From Paenibacillus tritici (GTDB taxonomy: Bacteria > Bacillota > Bacilli > Paenibacillales > Paenibacillaceae), in contig NZ_JABMKX010000005.1 in the NCBI RefSeq assembly GCF_013204885.1, forward strand, positions 1 through 64,000: 64,000 nt of DNA, given 5' to 3'. A program made the position numbers and the translations under genes. Shown in pieces: positions 52,061 through 60,711 of this stretch; within the stretch, counting starts at the first letter, position 1; the number at the start of each line of letters is the position of its first letter. Below the pieces are notes generated by a model. That model was not told where the DNA came from, did no database searches, and was given only the letters and a program-made list of their open reading frames with translations.

Positions 52061-53823
52061 AAATCACCTTCCGTTACCGGCTGCTGGCAAGCTACATTCT
52101 GCTGATTGCGATTCCCCTGCTCGTACTCGGGGCATTGTTCTACCGGACCAGCCTGAAGATTATCACGGAGCAGGCGCAGAACAATGTGTATGAGATTGTC
52201 AGAAAGAATAATGAAGTCATGGACACGAAGCTGCGGATTGTGGACCAGAACAGCATGTCCCTATTTCTCGATAAGGATCTGTTCCGCATTTTCAGCCAGC
52301 TCGACCCCGCGAATCAGACGGATTTGTTCGCAGCGGACCGTCAGGTGACGGCAGTGCTTAGCAAGTATTTCTCCCAGAACCAGGATATTTACGCCTACCA
52401 GCTCTGGACCTCCTACTTCACCTTCGGACAATCGCTCCCGCAAGGAGACCCGACTCAATCGGACATCTACGGGATCGCCCGGCAGGCGGGGGGGAAGCTG
52501 GTGTGGATTCCTACCTTTGACTTCGTGTCCATGTTCAATCAGCCCTATCTGCAGAACGGAAATCTGGAGTATCGTTATTTGTTCTCAGCCACGCGTGTGC
52601 TTGATTTCACCTACCTCAGCAACACGAAGCTGGAGAAAATGGCTGCGGGGGTGGAACGCCCCGTACTTGCCATAAGCTTCAAATCCGAGGTGCTTAAATC
52701 CCTGTATGCGGACAGCATTCCGGGCAACTCGCACTATATGGTGCTTGATCCGCAAGATAAGGTGGTGGCCAGCAGTGATCCGGGGGCCGTTGCGCAGACA
52801 CACAAGGAGGCATGGCTGGATGAGCTGCAGCGGGAGAACAGCGGGGCGCGGCGTATGACGCTGAACGGCGAAGCGGTAATTGTCTGCTTCGACCGTTCGG
52901 AGGTGACCGGATGGATGTCTGTGGTCTGGATTCCTGAAGCGGGCCTGGTGAGCAGCCTGGTGCCGGTGATCCGGACTTCTATTACGGTACTGGCGGTGGT
53001 GATGGGAATCGTAGCGCTGATGTTCGCTTTTTTCATTGCCGGCAAAATTACCAGGCCGATCAAGCGGCTGTTAAGCGCGATGAGATCGGTGGGCGAAGGC
53101 GATTTCCAGACCCGCGTCGAGGTGGTCGGCAATGACGAGTTCGGCATTTTGACGCAGCGCTTCAACCGCATGAATGACCGGATTCATCTGCTCGTGACGG
53201 AGAACTACGAGATCAAGCTGAAGGAGAAGGAGGCCGAGATTCAGGCGCTGAACATGCAGATGCACCCGCATTTCCTGTACAATACGCTGAACGTGATGAA
53301 CTGGATGGCAATTGAGAATGATCAGCAGGAGCTAAGCAGGATGCTAGTCTGCCTGTCCAATATGCTGCATTATACCTCCCGCAAGACCTGGGACGCCGTT
53401 CCGTTGTCGGAGGAAATGAGCTGGATGAATAACTATTTCTATATTATGTCGATCCGCTTCGAGGACAAGTTCACCGTAGAGGTGGATATGGACCCGCGTC
53501 TTTTTGAATACGATGTGCCTAGACTGCTGTTCCAGCCGTTCGTGGAGAACGCGATTCTGCACGGCTTCGAGCAGACCGATTCGGGCGGCCTCATCGGGAT
53601 TCGCGGCTGGATTAACGGAGGTACCCGCTATTATGAGGTGGCCGACAACGGCCTCGGCATGAGCCAGGAAGCTGTACAAGCGATTTTGCATGAGCGGTCT
53701 TCTTCCGTGGGTATCAAGAATACGATTGACCGCATTCAGATCACCTATGGCGGCGCCTACGGAATATCCATGGTCTCCGCTCCCGGACAAGGCACAAGGG
53801 TGATCATTACGCTACCTCTGTAA
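52057..53823 (+). CDS. YesM-type sensor histidine kinase
   Basis: 588 residues. Helix 1 is about 8-28, an extracellular Cache-like domain about 30-300, helix 2 about 305-327 and HAMP about 328-380. The kinase part has the phosphoacceptor His405 in HPHFLYNTLN, and an ATPase domain with FVENAILHGF and DNGLGMS motifs, as in the LytS/YesM class. The start overlaps the regulator stop (ATGA). It probably senses an arabinose-containing oligosaccharide, perhaps through the binding protein encoded next. Confidence 0.92.
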   Translation: MKITFRYRLLASYILLIAIPLLVLGALFYRTSLKIITEQAQNNVYEIVRKNNEVMDTKLRIVDQNSMSLFLDKDLFRIFSQLDPANQTDLFAADRQVTAVLSKYFSQNQDIYAYQLWTSYFTFGQSLPQGDPTQSDIYGIARQAGGKLVWIPTFDFVSMFNQPYLQNGNLEYRYLFSATRVLDFTYLSNTKLEKMAAGVERPVLAISFKSEVLKSLYADSIPGNSHYMVLDPQDKVVASSDPGAVAQTHKEAWLDELQRENSGARRMTLNGEAVIVCFDRSEVTGWMSVVWIPEAGLVSSLVPVIRTSITVLAVVMGIVALMFAFFIAGKITRPIKRLLSAMRSVGEGDFQTRVEVVGNDEFGILTQRFNRMNDRIHLLVTENYEIKLKEKEAEIQALNMQMHPHFLYNTLNVMNWMAIENDQQELSRMLVCLSNMLHYTSRKTWDAVPLSEEMSWMNNYFYIMSIRFEDKFTVEVDMDPRLFEYDVPRLLFQPFVENAILHGFEQTDSGGLIGIRGWINGGTRYYEVADNGLGMSQEAVQAILHERSSSVGIKNTIDRIQITYGGAYGISMVSAPGQGTRVIITLPL

Positions 53824-53861
53824 GCCCAATCACAGTCCACCAATCCAAAGAGATTAGGGTT

Positions 53862-53876
53862 ATGTAAGCGCTATCT
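53862..53876 (+). promoter_or_regulatory. Catabolite-responsive element (cre)
   Basis: ATGTAAGCGCTATCT matches the CcpA site consensus WTGNAANCGNWNNCW at every defined position. It lies between the kinase gene and the binding-protein gene, so the transport and hydrolase genes are probably repressed when glucose is present. A TATAAT-like box (53883-53889 region, TTATAATAAA) follows. Confidence 0.65.
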
Positions 53877-53954
53877 AATCTTTTATAATAAAGCCATCAT
53901 AGACTGCAGCTATGAACCACCCGTGGAACTTAGAAATCGAGAGGGGCTCGGAAT

Positions 53955-55358
53955 ATGTTGCAACCAAGAAAATCGGTCTTCCTTATATTGGCGCTGGTTC
54001 TGATGCTTGCCGCTGTGCTGTCTTCATGCTCGAAACCCAATACCGCAGGCCCCGATACGTCCGCATCTTCCGGGAATTCCGGATCGAAGGAGAAGATTAC
54101 GCTGCGGATGACCGTCTGGGGATCACCGGAGGAAGTGGCTCCTTACAAAACAGCTATTCAGAAATTCGAAACCAAGTATCCTAATGTCAAAGTTGAGCTT
54201 CAGCATATTGCCGCTGATTATGATACCAAGCTGACGACGATGGTCGCCGGTAATGATGTGCCGGACATCGCCATGATGGAATCGGGCACGATCGCCTTTC
54301 CGATGGCGGAGCAGGGCAAATTCTACAATCTCCAGGAATTTCTCGATACGGATGCCGACATCAGTCCGGATACGCTGGTTCCCAATATTATCTACTCCCT
54401 GGAGCCGGGCAATGTAATCGGGATCGGACCGGGACCGGAATCCTTCGGCCTGTTCTACAATGAGGATATCTTCAAGGAAGCCGGCATTGAACCTCCCCCG
54501 TCGAATGTGGCCGATGCCTGGACCTGGGATGAATTTGTCGAGGTGGCGAAGAAGCTGACGGTGGACACGAATGGCAAAACAGCAGACCAGGAGGGCTTTG
54601 ATCCCAAGAAAATCAAACAATATGGAGCCAATGTCTCCACCTGGTGGGGAGTGTACAGCAACTTTATCTATTCCAATGGCGGAGATTTCATCTCGGCGGA
54701 CGGCAAAACCTTCGGGCTGAACCAGCCGGAGGCGGTGGAGGCCCTTCAGAAGATCTCCGATCTGATGAATGTGCATCACGTATCCCCTTCCCCCGTGCAG
54801 TCCAAGAATATTCCGGCAACGAATGTAGCCCTCCAGACCAAGAAGGTGGCGATGACTGTGGACGGGCAATGGGCAAGCGCAGGCCTCGCCAAGTCGAAGT
54901 TCAACTTCAATGTCGGAGTTATGCCTGTAATGAAGGAGCCGGTTACCACCGTGGTCTGCGGCATGTTCTCCATCTTCAAATCCACCAAGCATCCCCAGGA
55001 GACCTGGGAGCTGCTGAAGGCGCTGCTCGATCCCGAAGCCTCCATTGACATGCTTACAGCCGGAACCTGGATGCCATCTCCCAAGGACTGGTACACTGAT
55101 CCGGCGCTGCTCGCCAAATGGACGGAGAATCTGGATGCCAGACCTTCCGGTTATAAAGAAGCTATCGTGGATGTGATTCTGACCAAAGGCCACCAGACGC
55201 CGACCGGATATGTGAAGAACTTCAACAATATTATGGATCTGGTCAATCCCGCCCTGGATAAGGTATGGCTCGGCCAGCAGACCGCCCAGGAAGCGATGGA
55301 CTCGATCGCTGCGAAAGCTCAGGCCCAGATTAAGGGACGCCGTGATATTAAGGAATAA
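53955..55358 (+). CDS. Sugar-binding lipoprotein of an ABC importer (family 1)
   Basis: 467 residues. Lipobox Cys25 (AAVLSSC), then a Ser/Gly linker, then a MalE-like binding domain (ITLRMTVWGSPEEV, FETKYPNVKVELQ, MVAGNDVPDIAMM, GLFYNEDIFKEAGIEPP, VAMTVDGQWA). GAGGGG lies before the ATG. It precedes two permeases and GH127/GH43 enzymes, so the ligand is probably an arabino-oligosaccharide. A hairpin separates it from the permeases. Confidence 0.92.
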   Translation: MLQPRKSVFLILALVLMLAAVLSSCSKPNTAGPDTSASSGNSGSKEKITLRMTVWGSPEEVAPYKTAIQKFETKYPNVKVELQHIAADYDTKLTTMVAGNDVPDIAMMESGTIAFPMAEQGKFYNLQEFLDTDADISPDTLVPNIIYSLEPGNVIGIGPGPESFGLFYNEDIFKEAGIEPPPSNVADAWTWDEFVEVAKKLTVDTNGKTADQEGFDPKKIKQYGANVSTWWGVYSNFIYSNGGDFISADGKTFGLNQPEAVEALQKISDLMNVHHVSPSPVQSKNIPATNVALQTKKVAMTVDGQWASAGLAKSKFNFNVGVMPVMKEPVTTVVCGMFSIFKSTKHPQETWELLKALLDPEASIDMLTAGTWMPSPKDWYTDPALLAKWTENLDARPSGYKEAIVDVILTKGHQTPTGYVKNFNNIMDLVNPALDKVWLGQQTAQEAMDSIAAKAQAQIKGRRDIKE

Positions 55359-55381
55359 CCAACTGCGAAACTAGCAGCAGG

Positions 55382-55416
55382 GAGCGGCGTCCGAATCCTC
55401 GTTCGCCGTTCTTTTT
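55382..55416 (+). terminator. Intra-operon attenuator after the binding-protein gene
   Basis: GAGCGGCG pairs with CGCCGTTC (one wobble), followed by T5. It lies between binding-protein and permease genes, the same design as at 30391-30424. Confidence 0.7.
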
Positions 55417-55443
55417 GCCGAAATTTCGAGACTGGAGGCCGGT

Positions 55444-56331
55444 ATGCGAAAGGGAATGTTCTACGGGCTGCTGTTCACGGCCCCCGCCATACTTGGATTT
55501 GCCATTTTTACGCTGGGTCCGATGATCGCAAGCCTGGTGCTCAGCCTGACCGACTATAATGTATTCAAGGAGCAGACTGCTTTTGTCGGTGTGGATAATT
55601 ATATGCGGCTGTTCTCAGGAGAGGATGAGCTGTTCTATAAATCGCTCGGGATCACCTTCTATTTCGTCCTGCTCCGTGTGCCTGCGGTGATTCTCATCTC
55701 CTTCGGGATCGCGCTGCTGCTGAATCTCAATGTAAAAGGAAGAGCGATCTTCCGTACGATTATCTATCTTCCGAGCATTGTTCCGGCGGTGGCTTCGGCC
55801 ATGATCTGGATGTGGCTGCTCAACCCCGATCTGGGCCTCATTAATTCGCTGCTCAGCCGGCTGCATCTGCCGACCAGTGACTGGCTGTACGGGGAAGGCA
55901 GCGTCATTCCGTCGGTGGTGCTGACCACGCTGTGGGGCATCGGCAGCACGGTGATTATTTTCCTCGCCGGACTCTCCGGCATCCCCCGGCAGTATTACGA
56001 GGCGATTGAGGTGGACGGAGGGGGCTGGCTGCGCAAGCTGAGCCACGTGACGATTCCGATGGTCACCCCCACGATCTTTTTCAATACGATCATGACGATT
56101 ATCGGCTCCTTCCAGGTCTTCAACGAAGCCTATATTCTGACTCAGGGCGGACCCAACAACCGAAGTCTGTTCTATGTATTCTATTTGTGGAGAACGGGCT
56201 TCCGGGATGCCGAGATGGGGTATGCGTCCGCGCTGGCCTGGATCTTGTTCATCATCATTCTGTTCTTCACCTTCATCGTCTTCAGAACCTCGAAGTCGTG
56301 GGTGTATTACGAAGGGGGGGACCGGGCTTGA
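55444..56331 (+). CDS. ABC sugar permease, MalF/UgpA type
   Basis: 295 residues, six membrane helices, with the EAA loop at YYEAIEVDGGGWLRKLSHV and the family motif FNEAYILTQGGPNN. Its stop overlaps the start of the next permease (TTGA). No ATPase gene is present; a shared MsmK-type ATPase is expected. Confidence 0.92.
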   Translation: MRKGMFYGLLFTAPAILGFAIFTLGPMIASLVLSLTDYNVFKEQTAFVGVDNYMRLFSGEDELFYKSLGITFYFVLLRVPAVILISFGIALLLNLNVKGRAIFRTIIYLPSIVPAVASAMIWMWLLNPDLGLINSLLSRLHLPTSDWLYGEGSVIPSVVLTTLWGIGSTVIIFLAGLSGIPRQYYEAIEVDGGGWLRKLSHVTIPMVTPTIFFNTIMTIIGSFQVFNEAYILTQGGPNNRSLFYVFYLWRTGFRDAEMGYASALAWILFIIILFFTFIVFRTSKSWVYYEGGDRA

Positions 56332-57158
56332 GACCATCGAAGCTGTCACTTACCGCAGGCTATGGAGCGCTTATCCTGATCTCCGGCATGTTCATCATTC
56401 CGTTTGTCTGGCTGATCCGCAGCTCGCTGATGAATTTATCGCAGATCTTCACCATGCCCCCCGAGTGGATACCGAAGCCGTTTCAGTGGAGCAACTTCCA
56501 TAAGGCGCTTACGGTGCTGCCGTTCGATGTGTTCTTCAAGAACACGCTGATTATTGTGGTCACCGTGCTTGTGGGGACCGTAATTACCAGCAGCATCGGA
56601 GCGTTCGGGTTCTCACGGATTCAGTGGAAGGGCAGGGACACGGTATTCGCCATTCTGATGACCAGCATGATGCTGCCGGCGGCGGTCACGATGATCCCGA
56701 GTTTTCTCGGCTGGCAGGTGCTGGGCTTCTACGATACGCTGTATCCGCTGATTGTGCCAGCCTATTTCGGCGGCGGAATCTTCAATATCTTCCTGCTCCG
56801 GCAATTCTATCTGACCATTCCGCGTGATTTCGATGAAGCGGCCTTTGTGGACGGGGCCAACTACTGGAAAATCTATACCCGGATCATCTTCCCCTTAAGC
56901 CGTTCCGCGATTATCGTGGTTGCCTTATTCAGCTTCCTGGCTTCCTGGAACGACTTTATGGGGCCGCTGATTTACCTGAAAAGCGACAGTCTCTTCACCC
57001 TTGCTCTGGGCCTGCAAATGTTCCAGGGTACCTACACCGCGCAGTGGGATCTGCTGATGGCGGCTTCGGCCACCGTCGTTCTGCCCTGCGTCATTGTGTT
57101 TCTGGCCGGTCAGCGTTACTTTCTGGAGGGCATTACCTTAACGGGATTGAAAGGATAA
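56328..57158 (+). CDS. ABC sugar permease, MalG/UgpE type
   Basis: 276 residues from TTG 56328, which overlaps the previous stop and has AAGGGGGG about 8 bp upstream; the long in-frame extension from 56187 lies within the other permease gene and is not credible. Six helices and the EAA loop DFDEAAFVDGANYWKIYTRI. It pairs with the permease upstream. Confidence 0.9.
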   Translation: MRPSKLSLTAGYGALILISGMFIIPFVWLIRSSLMNLSQIFTMPPEWIPKPFQWSNFHKALTVLPFDVFFKNTLIIVVTVLVGTVITSSIGAFGFSRIQWKGRDTVFAILMTSMMLPAAVTMIPSFLGWQVLGFYDTLYPLIVPAYFGGGIFNIFLLRQFYLTIPRDFDEAAFVDGANYWKIYTRIIFPLSRSAIIVVALFSFLASWNDFMGPLIYLKSDSLFTLALGLQMFQGTYTAQWDLLMAASATVVLPCVIVFLAGQRYFLEGITLTGLKG

Positions 57159-57175
57159 AGGAGGCGGGAACGGAA

Positions 57176-59017
57176 ATGACAGAGCACCAAACGAAGCTGC
57201 ATATCTGGCAGGGTGTGTCTTTTACGGGAGTTACAATCAATGATCGGTTCTGGCTGCCGCGCCTGAAGGTGCTCCGGCAGACCACACTGCCGGACTGTCT
57301 GTCCAAATGTGAGGAGACCGGCCGCATCAAGAACTTCGCCAAGGCCGGAGGCCTGCTGGAAGGGCATTACGAGGGCAAATATTATAATGACTCGGATGTC
57401 TATAAGGTGCTTGAAGGCATTGCCTATACGCTGATGTCGGAGCGGGATGCCCGGCTTGAGGCTGAGGCCGACCGGATCATCGGGCTGATCGCCGCAGCGC
57501 AGGAAGAAGACGGCTACCTGTGTGCTTACTTCACACTGGAGAATCCAGAGAGCAAATGGACGGATATGGAGAAGCATGAGATGTACAACGGCGGCCACCT
57601 GATTGAAGCGGCGGTTGCCTACTATGAAGCGACGGGCAAGCGTGAGCTGCTGGAGGTCGCCTGCCGTCTGGCGGATCATGTTGACGGGGTCTTCGGCCCC
57701 GGCAAGCGGCACTGGGTGGAAGGACATCAGGAGATCGAGCTGGCGCTGGTGAAGCTGTACCGCGTGACCAGGGCTGAGCGCTACTGGAAGCTTGCGCTGT
57801 GGCTGCTGGAGGAGCGCGGCCATGGGCATGGTGTGGGCGCGATCTGGGACAATCCGGAATGGGGACCAGCCTATTGTCAGGATGATGTTCCCGTCCGCGA
57901 GATTAAGCAGGTGACCGGCCATGCCGTCCGTGCGATGTATCTGTATACGGCCATGGCGGATATTGTCCATGCTTCAGGGGATTCCGCTTATGCGGAGGCT
58001 CTGCACCGGGTCTGGAGCCATACGGTAGAGCGCAACATGTATATAACGGGCGGCATTGGCCCGTCCAGGCATAATGAAGGCTTCACCTTCGATTATGATC
58101 TGCCCAATGAGACCGCTTATTGCGAGACCTGCGCTGCCATTGCCATGGTGTTCTGGAATCACCGGATGAACCTGACGTTCAGGGACGGTAAATATGCCGA
58201 TGTGGTGGAGCGTGAGATATACAACGGCGCCTTATCGGGAATCTCGCTCTCCGGGGATAAGTATTTCTATGAGAATCCGCTTGCCTCACAGGGCGGGCAT
58301 CATCGTGTCCCCTGGTTCGAGACCTCCTGCTGTCCGACCAATCTGGCCCGCTTCCTGCCTTCTCTGGGTCAATACGTCTATGCCATTACTGAAGATGGCC
58401 TGGCGGTCAATCAATATATGAACAGTGAGGCAAAGCTAGTGCTGGCCAGCGGACTGGGTGTCGGGCTGAAGCAGAGCACTCTGTATCCCTGGAATGGCAG
58501 GATTGAGCTTGAGGTTAATCCAGCAGTAAGTGCCAGCTTCAGTATCCGGCTGCGCGTGCCGGAATGGTGCAGGGGCTACCGGCTGGAGGCTGGCAGCGTC
58601 AGCATCAGCAGCGCCGAAGCTTTGACGGATCAAGGGTATCTGGTACTGAACCGGCATTGGTCGCCGGGAGATACGATTGTGCTTGAGCTGGATATGCCCG
58701 TGGATCTTGTGCGGGCCAAGCCGGAAGTGGAGGCGGACAGAGGGAGGGTTGCCGTTCAGCGGGGACCCGTGGTGTACTGCCTGGAGCAGACGGATCATCC
58801 CGGATGGTCCTATGATGCCTTCTCCATTGCGGCCGGGGCCAAGTTCCGGGTGGAATCCCTGCCGGAGCTGCTGGGCGGGGTGACGGTGCTATGGAGCCAG
58901 GATGAAGAAGGCAGGCGGCTACGGTTCATTCCCTATTATGCCTGGGACAACAGGGAGCCTGGTTACATGCAGGTCTGGGTCCGGGAACGGGAAGAGAGCG
59001 GCCTCTACCGCTTCTAA
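57176..59017 (+). CDS. GH127 beta-L-arabinofuranosidase
   Basis: 613 residues from ATG 57176; the longer frame from 57044 lies in the permease gene. The (alpha/alpha)6 barrel carries the zinc-linked site of GH127: Glu and Cys in AYCETCAAIA (about 315-320) and the Cys-Cys pair in FETSCCPTN (about 385), one of which is the nucleophile in characterised members. It removes beta-L-arabinofuranose from arabino-oligosaccharides or glycoproteins in the cytoplasm; there is no signal peptide. It lies 18 nt after the permease gene. Confidence 0.92.
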   Translation: MTEHQTKLHIWQGVSFTGVTINDRFWLPRLKVLRQTTLPDCLSKCEETGRIKNFAKAGGLLEGHYEGKYYNDSDVYKVLEGIAYTLMSERDARLEAEADRIIGLIAAAQEEDGYLCAYFTLENPESKWTDMEKHEMYNGGHLIEAAVAYYEATGKRELLEVACRLADHVDGVFGPGKRHWVEGHQEIELALVKLYRVTRAERYWKLALWLLEERGHGHGVGAIWDNPEWGPAYCQDDVPVREIKQVTGHAVRAMYLYTAMADIVHASGDSAYAEALHRVWSHTVERNMYITGGIGPSRHNEGFTFDYDLPNETAYCETCAAIAMVFWNHRMNLTFRDGKYADVVEREIYNGALSGISLSGDKYFYENPLASQGGHHRVPWFETSCCPTNLARFLPSLGQYVYAITEDGLAVNQYMNSEAKLVLASGLGVGLKQSTLYPWNGRIELEVNPAVSASFSIRLRVPEWCRGYRLEAGSVSISSAEALTDQGYLVLNRHWSPGDTIVLELDMPVDLVRAKPEVEADRGRVAVQRGPVVYCLEQTDHPGWSYDAFSIAAGAKFRVESLPELLGGVTVLWSQDEEGRRLRFIPYYAWDNREPGYMQVWVREREESGLYRF

Positions 59018-59047
59018 ATAAGTCATTACGGAGAAAGGAGGGTTCGC

Positions 59048-59938
59048 TTGCGAGGAATCACGAACCCTATTGTACCGGGCTGGTATGCAGACCCCGAAGC
59101 ACGAACCTATCAAGGCAGGCATTATATATATGCGACCAGGTCCTTCACGGAATATACCCGGCAGATGAATCTGGATGTCTTCAGTTCCGCGGACTTAATC
59201 CATTGGCAGACGCATGAGAGCATTATCACCATGGGTGATTTCCCCTGGATCTGGAGGGCGGTATGGGCTCCGACCCAGATGGAGCATAACGGCCGCCATT
59301 ATCTGATCTTCGCCTCGAACGATATCCAGAAGGACGGCGAAGCCGGCGGGCTGGAGATTGCCGTCGCGGATTCTCCTGAAGGCCCGTACAGAGGGTATCT
59401 CCACCAGCCGCTGATCAGCCGGTTCATTCACGGCGCCCAGCCCATCGACGCTCATCTGTTCAAGGATGATGACGGTGCGGTCTATCTGTATTACGGGGGC
59501 TGGGGGCATTGCAACGTGGCCCGGATGAATGAGGAGATGACGGGCTTTGTCCCTTTGCCGGACGGGCAGGTGATCCGTTCCGTTACCCCGCCGGGTTATG
59601 TGGAGGGACCGTGTATGATCAAGAAGGACGGTCTATATTATCTGATGTGGTCGATGGGCGGGTGGACGAACGGGACTTACCGGGTAGCTTACGGCGTAAG
59701 TGACAATCCGCTGGGTCCGTTCGGGAACAAGGGAACGATCCTGGAGAGGCAGGAGCCCGTGGCGGAAGGTCCCGGCCATCACGGATACCTGCATCTGCCG
59801 GAGCGGGATGAATGGCTGATCGTCTATCACCGGAGAACCATCGGAGATCCGGAGCCGGGCCACCGCATGTTATGTATCGACCGAATGGACTTCGCCGACG
59901 GCGGAATCCAGCCGGTCGTTATGACTGACGGGTGGTGA
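59048..59938 (+). CDS. GH43-family glycosidase
   Basis: 296 residues from TTG 59048, 5 bp after AAAGGAGGG. The five-bladed propeller enzyme family is marked by the general base Asp15 (GWYADPEA), the pKa-tuning Asp in QPIDAHLF (about 135) and the acid Glu in YVEGPCMIKK (about 185). Members cut alpha-L-arabinofuranose or beta-xylose links. As the last gene of the operon it probably finishes arabinan or arabinoxylan fragments inside the cell. Confidence 0.88.
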   Translation: MRGITNPIVPGWYADPEARTYQGRHYIYATRSFTEYTRQMNLDVFSSADLIHWQTHESIITMGDFPWIWRAVWAPTQMEHNGRHYLIFASNDIQKDGEAGGLEIAVADSPEGPYRGYLHQPLISRFIHGAQPIDAHLFKDDDGAVYLYYGGWGHCNVARMNEEMTGFVPLPDGQVIRSVTPPGYVEGPCMIKKDGLYYLMWSMGGWTNGTYRVAYGVSDNPLGPFGNKGTILERQEPVAEGPGHHGYLHLPERDEWLIVYHRRTIGDPEPGHRMLCIDRMDFADGGIQPVVMTDGW

Positions 59939-59960
59939 GCTTGTTCCGGTACACTATTAA

Positions 59961-59991
59961 GGAGGCCTTGGCTTATGCTGAGGCCTCTTTT
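59961..59991 (+). terminator. Terminator of the arabinan operon
   Basis: GAGGCCT pairs perfectly with AGGCCTC around 11 nt, followed by TTTTG. The region 59992-60183 is AT-rich and holds no gene; TTGACA occurs at about 60155. Confidence 0.85.
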
Positions 59992-60183
59992 GTGGTTGTC
60001 AGAAAATTAAGAATGAATGTTCACATAACAAAGCAAAATTAGACGATTTTCGACAAAAAACGACTCTTAATCCCTATTCTCAAACCTACTCGATTTAAAC
60101 TATAATGAATGTCGCATCTGATAATTAATTAAATTTTGAATCGATTCCTACAGACTTGACACAAAAAAGAATGGGGTAGGTAC

Positions 60184-60711
60184 ATGAACGCAAGGTTAAA
60201 GGCAGCACTCCTAGTCGTTCTGGTTCTGGCAATTAGTATAACCGGTTACTATGGACTGAATAATTCCGACAGCAAGGAACGAATAGAGGCAAACGGTAAT
60301 GCTGTGGAAGAAGACGATATTGGGGGCAGCAATAAAAGCTATTCGGAACAGATGGCATCCTGGAATACGCCAAGTGAAGTGGTTGCCATGTCTGCCATAT
60401 CTGAGTCCGTTGTACTCTCACCAGAGCTTATAAAGGCGTTAAATGAAGCCATTTCCGGTACCAGGGAAGAAGCGGAACTAACCAGCTTCATACATCAATA
60501 TTCCAGTAAGAACATGGAGCATAACCAGCAATTAATTTCATTATTGATTGGTAATGAACAACCTGAGCTTGCCTTAGAACTGGCCACTCTGGTTTGGCAG
60601 AGCAATCCCGAGGCGGAAGAGGCCAAAGCTCAATTTGCCAAGGTCTATAACCTGTACACCACAAAAGTTCAGCACAAGCAGAAAGAAACCATCTCTGGAG
60701 GAGCTCAATGA
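60184..60711 (+). CDS. Membrane-anchored or secreted helical protein, unknown
   Basis: 175 residues. A signal or anchor helix (about 4-25: LKAALLVVLVLAISITGYYG) is followed by an acidic, helix-rich domain (SPELIKALNEAISGTREEAE, NEQPELALELATLVWQSNPE). The second segment looks like one TPR-type hairpin. GGGGTAGGT lies before the ATG. Its stop overlaps the start of the next gene (ATGA), so the two are translated together and probably act together outside the membrane. Confidence 0.78.
   Translation: MNARLKAALLVVLVLAISITGYYGLNNSDSKERIEANGNAVEEDDIGGSNKSYSEQMASWNTPSEVVAMSAISESVVLSPELIKALNEAISGTREEAELTSFIHQYSSKNMEHNQQLISLLIGNEQPELALELATLVWQSNPEAEEAKAQFAKVYNLYTTKVQHKQKETISGGAQ

Noticed and set aside
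56187..56328. Upstream extension of the second arabinan permease
   Set aside because: It overlaps the first permease in another frame and lacks membrane-protein character; TTG 56328 with AAGGGGGG fits the family length.
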